This document shows positions 1 to 8,718 of a stretch of DNA of 29,554 bases, in pieces (positions within the stretch are counted from its first letter, which is position 1; each line of letters begins with the position of its first letter). The notes below the pieces were generated by a model. It did not search any database. It was given only the letters and a program-made list of their open reading frames with translations, and was not told where the DNA came from. The position numbers and the translations under genes are program-made. The DNA is from Bacteroidales bacterium (GTDB lineage Bacteria; Bacteroidota; Bacteroidia; Bacteroidales; Paludibacteraceae). The stretch covers positions 1 to 29,554 of the forward strand of contig CAAFXN010000048.1 of assembly GCA_900766775.1 (NCBI GenBank), given 5' to 3'.

Positions 1-111
1 ACAGGACCCCCTCCAACTCCCCCTACAAAGGGGGAGAGAAGAGTTACCTATAATAGCCGCAGGTGCTTTATCATCACCCTCCCATGTAGTAGGGAGGGAT
101 GGGGAGGGTCG
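1..111. repeat. Two GC-rich hairpin repeats inside the GH97 reading frame
   Basis: Hairpin 1 has arms 17-23 and 30-36 (CTCCCCC / GGGGGAG, six-base loop). Hairpin 2 has arms 77-83 and 92-98 (CCCTCCC / GGGAGGG). Positions 2-36 match the reverse complement of intergenic positions 6582-6616 at 34 of 35 bases. Both are read in frame as part of the GH97 protein. Confidence 0.85.
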
Positions 112-846
112 TAAAGGGGTGAGGTATGTGCGGATGGTCTGTCCGTTGCAGTAGAGGTTCTGTGCGGGGAAGTCGGTGAGGGCTGCCTCGTGCAAGAAAC
201 CGTAGGAGCCATCGGGAAACTCAAGGGTGAGGGGCGAGCAGAGGGTGTCTTGCTTTTGGCTGATAGGTGCCTTCTGCCACAGCGCCTCGTAGTACTCGGT
301 GCGCCACGGTATAGACCACGCTTGGGGTTCGGAGGCGAAAGTGTAGGCGGAATGCTCGTCCATCACAAGGAAACGGCTGAGTTTCTTCTGCTCGGGGAAG
401 GCGTAGCGGAATGCCATGCCGTCGTTGAAGAGGCGGAAGATGATGTTCATCCGAATACCTGTGCGGTGTTGCAGGCGGACGGTGAGTTGGGTATGTCGGT
501 CGCGGATGAACTGCTCTTCTCCCCACACGGTCTCCCACACCGTGTCGCAGGAGGCAGTATCGGTGGCGAGCAGCCGCATGCTATTCGACAAATTGACTAT
601 TGGACCATTGACCGAAGAGTCGGCAATGATTGTCATCCCCAAGGCGGAAGGAAGGAGGACAGCCGTATCTTGTCGGCTGAGCGCGTATCGGGGTTCACCT
701 TTGGATGTGAGCGAGAAGGTGAGTTGGAGGTTGCCGTCGGGCGAGGCAATACGCTGAACGGGTTTGGCATGCGCCCCAGACAAGGCGAGGAGGCATAGCG
801 CCACGGCTATGCCGATACGAAGGAAAGATACAGGGAGGTGTTTCAT
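1..846 (-). CDS. GH97-family glycoside hydrolase, 5' part only (runs off the left edge)
   Basis: The frame is open from an ATG at 844-846 to the window edge, 282 codons, with no stop seen. Residues 1-27 form a Sec-type signal peptide ending SGAHA. The next part is a GH97 N-terminal beta-sandwich: IASPDGNLQLTF, VWETVWGEEQ and FRLFNDGMAFRYAFP match the same positions of the complete GH97 next door. The catalytic barrel lies outside the window. From about residue 246 the reading frame runs through two GC-rich hairpin repeats (nt 2-36 and 77-111), giving an odd Pro/Ser/Gly/Trp-rich stretch where GH97 proteins normally have a short loop before a PWR motif. Whether the frame continues into a barrel cannot be seen, so this could be an intact gene with a repeat-encoded loop or a decayed copy. 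It is the last visible gene of the locus. Expected role: periplasmic alpha-glycosidase. Confidence 0.8.
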   Translation of the reverse strand, partial: MKHLPVSFLRIGIAVALCLLALSGAHAKPVQRIASPDGNLQLTFSLTSKGEPRYALSRQDTAVLLPSALGMTIIADSSVNGPIVNLSNSMRLLATDTASCDTVWETVWGEEQFIRDRHTQLTVRLQHRTGIRMNIIFRLFNDGMAFRYAFPEQKKLSRFLVMDEHSAYTFASEPQAWSIPWRTEYYEALWQKAPISQKQDTLCSPLTLEFPDGSYGFLHEAALTDFPAQNLYCNGQTIRTYLTPLRPSPSLPTTWEGDDKAPAAIIGNSSLPLCRGSWRGSC

Positions 847-899
847 AGGAGAGATATTGACGGTAAATCGTTGGCTTACAGTCTCGGTAGAGTCTCAGC

Positions 900-987
900 A
901 ATCACTAACTAATCACTAACTAATCGTTAACTAATCACTAACTAATCGCTAACTAATCACTAACTAATCACTAACTAATCACTAACT
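900..987. repeat. 11-bp tandem repeat, eight units
   Basis: Eight head-to-tail copies of AATCACTAACT run without gaps; two units differ (AATCGTTAACT and AATCGCTAACT). The array lies between two GH97 genes. The same 11-mer, including the GCT variant, forms a four-unit array at 24623-24666. GTCTCGG motifs flank this array on both sides. Confidence 0.95.
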
Positions 988-1012
988 ATGGTCTCGGGGA
1001 GGTCTCGGTAAA

Positions 1013-1044
1013 GACAGGGGCAGGCACGGAGCCTGCCCCTTGTC
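1013..1044 (-). terminator. Hairpin terminator after the GH97 gene
   Basis: A perfect 9-bp stem (GGGGCAGGC at 1017-1025 with 1031-1039) closes a five-base loop. GACA/TGTC at 1013-1016 and 1041-1044 extend it across one bulged T. It begins 14 nt past the stop codon of the GH97 gene. The following T-tract is weak, so an mRNA-end hairpin without efficient intrinsic termination is also possible. Confidence 0.6.
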
Positions 1045-1057
1045 GGTATGCTATGGT

Positions 1058-3184
<2,127 letters not shown>

Positions 3185-3201
3185 TTATGTTGGCATTGCA
3201 T

Positions 3202-3277
3202 GGAGGTGCGGTCTCCAGGCCGCACCATAATACGTTGCTCCTTCTTTCTATTGGTGCGGCCTGGAGACCGCACCTCC
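3202..3277. repeat. Perfect 26-bp inverted repeat between two hydrolase genes
   Basis: Arms at 3202-3227 and 3252-3277 are exact reverse complements, separated by 24 nt. Each arm also contains its own 7-bp hairpin (GGTGCGG / CCGCACC). It lies downstream of the 3343-4866 gene and 39 nt upstream of the GH97 start. It could be a processing or termination structure in the operon mRNA or a REP-like mobile repeat. Confidence 0.9.
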
Positions 3278-3342
3278 TATGTTGGTTGCATATTAAACAC
3301 GAAGTGCCCAACAGGAACTGCCCAACACGAAGTGATTCACTG

Positions 3343-4866
3343 CTATTTCGTTAGTCGATACACTTTGCATGCGTGGGGTGCGAGTTCTACGCTGATGGAG
3401 TTCATCGTGCCGAGGTCTCGGTGCTCCCATAGGTCGCGCACCTGCATGTCGCCTTCCGTCAGGGTGGCGAAGGAGAGGTAGCGCGTCTGAGGCGTGGACT
3501 CGCGGTTGAAGAGTCCGACCACCCAGTCGCCGTTCTGCATCTGACCTACCCAAATCTGGCTCTCCGCCTTGCCCAAGTCGCGCGAGAGGGGTTTGCCGAC
3601 AAAGCCGTCTTTGTTGAGCGCCAGCATCTCCTCATTCTGGTAGTACTGCACGCGGTTGGCGATATCCTCGGAGTCGTATTGGTCGGCGCAGGCGATAGGA
3701 CCGCCGCCTAAGAGTTGGAGCGAGATAACCGATTGGCACTCGTCCGCGGTGTTGAACTTACCCTCGTGGTTGAGCGTGGTCAGGCGCGTGAAGTCGCCAT
3801 CCAAGATAATCTTGCCGCGTCCCGAGATGTCCGACCAATAGACGAAGCCATCGAAGACATTGAACGTGGTAGGCCACTGGTCAGGGATGATATCCCCACG
3901 GCGGCGATAATAAGAGCCTCCTTTGTATTCATCCACCCATTGGTCACCATCCACACCCGAAAAGGCAGCCCAGTGTCCGCAGAACACATCCGCCTCACAG
4001 CGCATCATGTTCATATAGCGACGCTCGTTGGCACCATGGTTTTTGCCCAGCGGCATGACGATAGAGGTGAAGACACCATATTTGGTTGCCGCCTCGTTGA
4101 TATACTTCAATGCCAATTCGTACTCTTCCGTTCCATATCCGCGTCCCGGGTCGCCACCCATGCCTGTTCCTTCCTCAAAGACACACATGAAGTCCATGCG
4201 GATATAGGTTACGCCCAACTCGCTGTAGTACTTGAAGAAGCCGTCGATGAACTCCTTGCAGCCCGGGTGGGAAGGGATAGCCCATTGGAAGATTTCGTTC
4301 GAGGGGTTGGCATTAGGGTGCAGCACGTTGTCCACGCCTTCTTGGTAGGTCAGGCTGCCCACGTTGTACTTGGTGCCCGGGATGTTCTGACTCCAATCGC
4401 AGTGAATCCACAGCGGGTTGTCGTACACGCCCAAGCGCAAGCCGTGCTCTTTGCAGAGGGCTATCAAATCTTTGAGGGCAAACAACTTCCCATTTTCCTC
4501 GCCGTAGTGCGTCATGTAGAGACAAGAGTTGTCGCAGTGCATGGTCATAAAACCATCGGTGCAAATCATGTCGTAGCCGTATGGCAGCAGGTTCTTCTCC
4601 ACCCACTCCACGTTCTTCACCCACCTGTCCCACGGCATGTTGCGGTTGGTGTTGCTTGCTTCCGCCTCAAAGCAGTATTCATAGACCGTCCAATAGAGCG
4701 GGGCATTGGCTTGCACCTTCGGGGCTTCGATGATAGGGTCGTCTTCTACATCGTCAATCGTCCAGCCGGTATCGATTTTCTGCTCGCAGGACACTTGCGT
4801 CAGCGCGAAGAAGCATGCGCCAAACGCCAAAAAGAGAGATTTGAATTTCATGTTGGTAAATTTCAT
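3343..4866 (-). CDS. Secreted lipoprotein glycoside hydrolase, clan GH-D (GH27/GH36)-like
   Basis: The protein has 507 residues. A lipoprotein-type signal ends at LTQVSC (Cys27), so it should be anchored in a membrane, possibly at the surface. Residues ~55-390 look like a TIM barrel: WVKNVEWVEKNLLPYGYD (helix), RLGVYDNPLW and TYIRMDFMC. D225 in YIRMD sits where clan-D alpha-galactosidases and isomaltodextranases carry the nucleophile (YxKxD). SGRGKIILDG and LLGGGPIACAD fit the late barrel strands. The last ~90 residues (GDWVVGLFNRES to LAPHACKVYRL) match the beta-sandwich that closes GH27-like enzymes. I infer the family from motifs only. An alpha-galactosidase or alpha-glucan-active relative is likely but the substrate is open. 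A second ATG at 4851 (MKFKSLF) is an equally plausible start. Confidence 0.65.
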   Translation of the reverse strand: MKFTNMKFKSLFLAFGACFFALTQVSCEQKIDTGWTIDDVEDDPIIEAPKVQANAPLYWTVYEYCFEAEASNTNRNMPWDRWVKNVEWVEKNLLPYGYDMICTDGFMTMHCDNSCLYMTHYGEENGKLFALKDLIALCKEHGLRLGVYDNPLWIHCDWSQNIPGTKYNVGSLTYQEGVDNVLHPNANPSNEIFQWAIPSHPGCKEFIDGFFKYYSELGVTYIRMDFMCVFEEGTGMGGDPGRGYGTEEYELALKYINEAATKYGVFTSIVMPLGKNHGANERRYMNMMRCEADVFCGHWAAFSGVDGDQWVDEYKGGSYYRRRGDIIPDQWPTTFNVFDGFVYWSDISGRGKIILDGDFTRLTTLNHEGKFNTADECQSVISLQLLGGGPIACADQYDSEDIANRVQYYQNEEMLALNKDGFVGKPLSRDLGKAESQIWVGQMQNGDWVVGLFNRESTPQTRYLSFATLTEGDMQVRDLWEHRDLGTMNSISVELAPHACKVYRLTK

Positions 4867-4871
4867 GTTTA

Positions 4872-5010
4872 GAACTTCGTGTTTTTAACTCCGCTTCGCT
4901 TCGTGTAGGAAACTTCGTGTAAGTAACTCCGCTTTGCTCCGTGTACAGCCCGCAGGGCTTTCATACATTTACTTTCTTACAGCCCGCAGGGCTTTCGTAC
5001 ACGAAGTTGT
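4872..5010. repeat. Short direct and inverted repeats in the spacer
   Basis: The spacer is built from repeated words. ACTTCGTGT recurs, its reverse complement occurs near 5000, AACTCCGCTT occurs twice, and an identical 18-mer containing the palindrome AGCCCGCAGGGCT occurs at 4945-4962 and 4979-4996. The two AGCCC/GGGCT hairpins lie just past the stop of the SusE-like gene and could act as mRNA 3'-end structures. Confidence 0.8.
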
Positions 5011-5015
5011 TTCCC

Positions 5016-6428
5016 TTACTTCTCGAACGTTACCGTGTTGTTGAAGGCATCGAGGGTGATGGTGTACTCGCCGCCCTCTTTCACAATCCATTTCTGGTCG
5101 GGGTCGCCGTTGGAGGTGTAGAAGAATCCCATCGGCTTACCTATCTCCACCGGCGTGTTTGCCGCCATCGCCATGAGGGTCGGTCCCTGGTAGTCGGAAG
5201 TGGTGAGCGGGAACTTGATTTCGCCCGGGGTCAGCGTGCCTTTCCATTGGAACTTGCCGTCTCCAATGAAAGAGAAGCACTGCGTGAAGGGCGTGTCCCA
5301 GCCGCTCGGTGTAGCGCTACCGCAGAGGAAGACGTATGCGTAGTTGCAGAGACGGGTGAACGAGAGAGTGCGGTTGCTCAGGTCGGCATCCACTTTATAA
5401 ATTCCGTCTGCCGCGCATTGCCACTTGAAGTCATCCGCGTCGGTAGTCCCCTGCGGATGGAAGAGCAGGTCGGTGGTGCCTTCGGTATAAGCACCCGCCG
5501 CGGTGGCGGTGTAGAAGGCATCTGCGAACGAGCTGCTGGAGGGGTTGCAAGCCAGTTTCAACTCGCCTTTGGTGAGCGGCCCCGTCCATGTCAGACTGGT
5601 CTCGCTCAGTTGCTCCATATAGGAAGCGTTGCCTAAGTTCCATCCGCCCCATGTAGCATCGCCGACAAGCGCGAGGGGCTGGTTGAGCACCAACGTCATC
5701 GCATCGAGGTTCACCTCGGGCGCATAGAAGCCCTCCTGCTGCACGGGCACACCTTTCACGGTCTCGGCGGTAGCATGTACCATCTGACGCTCGTTTGCCC
5801 CCATGCCGATGAAGTCCGCCTCAGCCGACTGCTCCATCAGGAAGAAGAACTCGCCGGGCTGCATCACGCCGCGGTAGACGTAGGCATTCATGCCCGCAAT
5901 CTTCTCCATCACCAACGCATTGGCATAGTCGTTGCCCGCCGAAGTAGCGCTGCCCGCGATATAGAGGTAGTTGGCAAAGCCTATGGCATCGAAAGTAGCA
6001 GTAGAAAGCATAGGTTTGATATAGGTCTCGGAGCCCAGCGGGTTAGCAATCAGTTCTGCCTCTATCTGCATCCACGTGCCCGGGGCAACTTTCCACTGCT
6101 CTAACATCGCGTTCAACTCCGCATGGGTGAACGACACCGAGTCCAAGCCCTTCACCGCCAACTTGCTGATGGAGGTCTCGAAGCCGTTGCCTGCCACGTC
6201 CATCTTGAAATAGTAGTCGTAGCCCGTGGTGCCCTGCAAGGGTTCGGGAATATCCCATGTGAAGGTGATGGCATCTTCGCCGGCATAGCGTTGCGCCAGC
6301 ACCACACTGTCCCGCGACGCACGCAGGTGCAACGCGTCCTCGGGCTGAGGAATAGTGATGTGCATGCTCTCCTGCCGGCATCCCACCAGCAAAAGGAAAG
6401 TACTGAGTATATAAAGAATCTTTTTCAT
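5016..6428 (-). CDS. SusE-like outer-membrane glycan-binding lipoprotein
   Basis: The protein has 470 residues with a lipobox LLVGC (Cys17). Residues ~22-145 look like the SusE N-terminal Ig-like domain (DAITFTWDIPE, GYDYYFKMDVAGNGF). Three consecutive SusE/F-type binding modules follow, each opening with a beta-strand and a G-x-AT signature: YLYIAGSATSAG (154-), LALVGDATWGGWNLG (252-) and YVFLCGSATPSGWD (365-). Each has a G(E/D)(F/L/I)K-like strand and a W-containing strand near its end (DDFKWQC, DQKWIV). In SusE/F these modules hold starch oligosaccharides at the cell surface; here the ligand is presumably the same alpha-glycan that SusC/SusD import. The gene follows susD in the usual order and is not an enzyme. 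Confidence 0.88.
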   Translation of the reverse strand: MKKILYILSTFLLLVGCRQESMHITIPQPEDALHLRASRDSVVLAQRYAGEDAITFTWDIPEPLQGTTGYDYYFKMDVAGNGFETSISKLAVKGLDSVSFTHAELNAMLEQWKVAPGTWMQIEAELIANPLGSETYIKPMLSTATFDAIGFANYLYIAGSATSAGNDYANALVMEKIAGMNAYVYRGVMQPGEFFFLMEQSAEADFIGMGANERQMVHATAETVKGVPVQQEGFYAPEVNLDAMTLVLNQPLALVGDATWGGWNLGNASYMEQLSETSLTWTGPLTKGELKLACNPSSSSFADAFYTATAAGAYTEGTTDLLFHPQGTTDADDFKWQCAADGIYKVDADLSNRTLSFTRLCNYAYVFLCGSATPSGWDTPFTQCFSFIGDGKFQWKGTLTPGEIKFPLTTSDYQGPTLMAMAANTPVEIGKPMGFFYTSNGDPDQKWIVKEGGEYTITLDAFNNTVTFEK

Positions 6429-6474
6429 AAGGGGAGAGTTAGGGATTAGTTTTTAGTTATACAAAAGTATTCAT

Positions 6475-6559
6475 GCGGCTTGAAGCCGAGTCCTCCTCCC
6501 GCCCCCTTACCCCCTCCCCCCTCTACGAGGGAGGCGGGGGAGTGGAAACTACCTTCGAC
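6475..6559. repeat. GC-rich dispersed repeat, copy in the susD-susE spacer
   Basis: This ~85-bp element has one end with a GCGGCTTGAAGCCGAG hairpin, a C-rich centre with CCTCCC..GGGAGG stems, and an end reading GGAAACTACCTTCG. It matches, in inverted orientation, the element at 15298-15384, and resembles 15479-15560 in the same orientation. Confidence 0.85.
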
Positions 6560-6579
6560 TCTGAGAACTCAATTTTTTT

Positions 6580-6616
6580 CTCTCCCCCTTTGTAGGGGGA
6601 GTCGGAGGGGGTCCTG
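6580..6616. repeat. GC-rich hairpin repeat, twin of the GH97-internal copy
   Basis: Stem CTCCCCC (6582-6588) pairs with GGGGGAG (6595-6601), followed by TCGGAGGGGGTCCTG. The reverse complement matches 2-36 with a single difference. It sits 14 nt past the susD stop and could also act as a 3'-end hairpin. Confidence 0.9.
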
Positions 6617-6630
6617 GGTCGGGGTGGGTC

Positions 6631-8493
6631 TTACTTCCAATACGGTAATTGTTTGAGTTTCGGGTTGCGGTCTATCTGGCTCTGGTGGATGGGGAACCAA
6701 TAGTACGCCTTCTTATACACGCGCGTCTGATACTGCGTCTTCTGGAAGAACTCGGCATCGGTCTTGCCCGAGTAGTTCATGCCATACTGCGGACCGTTGA
6801 GTTTCTCTTCCGCCAGTTTCCAGCGGCGCAGGTCGTCGTAGCGCAAGCCCTCGCAGCAGAGTTCCACATTACGCTCGTGGCGGATAATCTCGCGCATGGC
6901 ATCTTGCGTGTTGTCCACGTGGATATACTTGTCATCGGTCGCCCCCGTGGTGTAGCCTCTGACGCCTGCACGCGCACGGATGCGGTTCACGTACTCCAAT
7001 ATCTCCGCATTGCCCGGGTCGCACTCGTTCAGCGCCTCCGCGTAGTTCAGATATGCTTCGCCCAAGCGGTAGAGCACCCCGGGACGATACTGGAAGTTCT
7101 CCTCTTTCACGTTGGTCTTCGGGTGCACCTTCTTGCGCAGCAGGTAGCCGTTCTGCGGCGCATCGTGGGTATGGATGTTGTCGTCGCCGCCGTTGAAGAA
7201 ATCGAAGCAACGCTCCTTCTGCGTGAAGTAGGAGTTGTGGAACGACACCGCCACATAGAACCGAGGCTCGCGGTGGCAATAACTCTTTTGGGTATGCTCG
7301 TAGGTGATTGCCCCGCCGTTGATTTGCTCATCCCAGGTCGTTGCGTCGTTGGTGATACGGCTCTCCTCGAAGCCCTCTGCCTCATAGCCCGACGCTGGGT
7401 CGGTGATGGGCAGACCGTTCTCCATGAAGAAGGCGTCCACCAACTGCTGCGTAACGCTGTAGCCGCCCGAACCGCCCGAGTTGGCAGGCGTTACGTGCTT
7501 CTCATACTCCGTGTAGTCGCAACCGCCCGGGCGAGCAAATAGTATCTCTTTGTTGCCTTGGTCGAAGGTGGTGAAGAGCACGTTCTGCACGGACATGTAG
7601 TGGTCCACCGCGCCGGACTTGTCGGTCTCCTCATAGAGCGCATAGCCCGCTTCCTCCGCCGTCTCTATCAGCAGTTTGCAGGCGTCCGCCGCCTTGCGCC
7701 AACGCGCGGGGTCGTACTGCTGCGCGAAGATCTCTTCGCCTTTGTCGTTCACGTAGCCCGCATAGTCGCTGTTGCCGTTCACAAGCGGCGAGGCGGCAAA
7801 CAGCAGCATACGCGCACGCACCGCCAGCGCCATCACGCTCGTAGCACGACCGTACTTCTGCGCACTCGAATAGACGGCGGGCAACTTCTCCGATACCGCC
7901 AGCAGCGCCGAGTCGCACCAGTCGATCACCTCGTAGTAAGGCGACTGCCCCACCTGCAAGTCCTCCACCGCCATGTCTGTGCTATAGAGCACCCCGGGGG
8001 TGAAGGGGATAGCCCCGTAGGTATTCACCAGCAGGTATTGGTAGTAGGCTATCAGGAACTCGCACTCGGCTTTCATATAGTCCACCTCCGTCTGCGAGAC
8101 ACCTTGGTCGGGCAACGCATGCACATTCTCGATGAATATATACGCCTCGCGGATACGCTGCGGCAGCGTAGCCCAATAGTTGCCGTCCCAGTCGCTCGAC
8201 GGTGTCCACTCGCCCAGCACGTAGGGTATCACTTTCCAGTTCCATTGGCGCCAGCGCTCGCTCGGGCTCATCTCGTCGCCGAGGATGTCCCAACCGAGGT
8301 ATCTGCCGTAGCCGAAGTAGGGGTCGGGGATGTTCGAATAGACCCCTGCCAGCCAGCCCATCATGCGCGTCTTGTCCTCAAAGACCATCTCCAGCGTCAG
8401 TTCCGTATCCGGCTCCTTGTCTAAGAAACTGCAACCGCTTATCCCGACCATCGCCGAGAATAAAAACATATAAATATACTTTTTCATAAACAT
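6631..8493 (-). CDS. SusD/RagB-family glycan-binding lipoprotein
   Basis: The protein has 620 residues. The signal peptide ends in the lipobox GISGC (Cys21), followed by SFLDKEPDTELT, a typical SusD N-terminus. The helical TPR-like core includes EFLIAYYQYLLVNTYGAIPF and YLNYAEALNECDPGNAEILEYVNRIRARAGV, the latter a hallmark of the family, and the C-terminus has IRHERNVELCCEGLRYDDLRRW and YYWFPIHQSQIDRNP. SusD proteins cap the SusC transporter on the outer surface and bind the incoming glycan. The partner is the SusC gene just upstream in transcription, separated by an unusually repeat-rich 225-bp spacer. The start may be the third residue (8487), giving MKKYIYMF; either keeps the signal peptide. 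Confidence 0.96.
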   Translation of the reverse strand: MFMKKYIYMFLFSAMVGISGCSFLDKEPDTELTLEMVFEDKTRMMGWLAGVYSNIPDPYFGYGRYLGWDILGDEMSPSERWRQWNWKVIPYVLGEWTPSSDWDGNYWATLPQRIREAYIFIENVHALPDQGVSQTEVDYMKAECEFLIAYYQYLLVNTYGAIPFTPGVLYSTDMAVEDLQVGQSPYYEVIDWCDSALLAVSEKLPAVYSSAQKYGRATSVMALAVRARMLLFAASPLVNGNSDYAGYVNDKGEEIFAQQYDPARWRKAADACKLLIETAEEAGYALYEETDKSGAVDHYMSVQNVLFTTFDQGNKEILFARPGGCDYTEYEKHVTPANSGGSGGYSVTQQLVDAFFMENGLPITDPASGYEAEGFEESRITNDATTWDEQINGGAITYEHTQKSYCHREPRFYVAVSFHNSYFTQKERCFDFFNGGDDNIHTHDAPQNGYLLRKKVHPKTNVKEENFQYRPGVLYRLGEAYLNYAEALNECDPGNAEILEYVNRIRARAGVRGYTTGATDDKYIHVDNTQDAMREIIRHERNVELCCEGLRYDDLRRWKLAEEKLNGPQYGMNYSGKTDAEFFQKTQYQTRVYKKAYYWFPIHQSQIDRNPKLKQLPYWK

Positions 8494-8537
8494 CCGTTTC
8501 TAAAAACTTTACTTGAACATAGTAATTGCCATTGTTT

Positions 8538-8713
8538 TTAACATATAATTATCGTTCTTTTTTTAACATATAATTTTCGTGTAATTAATCGTATAATTTT
8601 AATCACAACGTAAATAATTAATGAATAATTACACGATAATTATATGTTAAAATGTACTATTTAATTTCACGATAATTATATGTTAAAGTTTCTCACACAA
8701 TAATTATATGTTG
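8538..8713. repeat. Five copies of an 18-bp motif between susC and susD
   Basis: The motif TTAACATATAATTATCGT occurs at 8538-8555 and, with one change, at 8563-8580. Its reverse complement occurs at 8633-8650 and 8669-8686 exactly, and degenerately near 8695-8712. Opposed copies can fold into long AT-rich hairpins in the susC-susD mRNA. Nothing coding is visible here. Confidence 0.9.
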
Positions 8714-8718
8714 TACTC

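Noticed and set aside
550..620. Repeated TCAAT/CCAAT words inside the GH97 N-terminal domain as another repeat insertion
   Set aside because: The words are short and irregular, and the protein alignment to the neighbouring GH97 does not demand an insertion there.
190..798. A 202-codon open frame on the plus strand at the left end
   Set aside because: It is antisense to the GH97 5' part, which has a signal peptide and GH97 motifs.
900..987. Possible CRISPR array
   Set aside because: Units are 11 bp, contiguous and without spacers; no cas genes are nearby.
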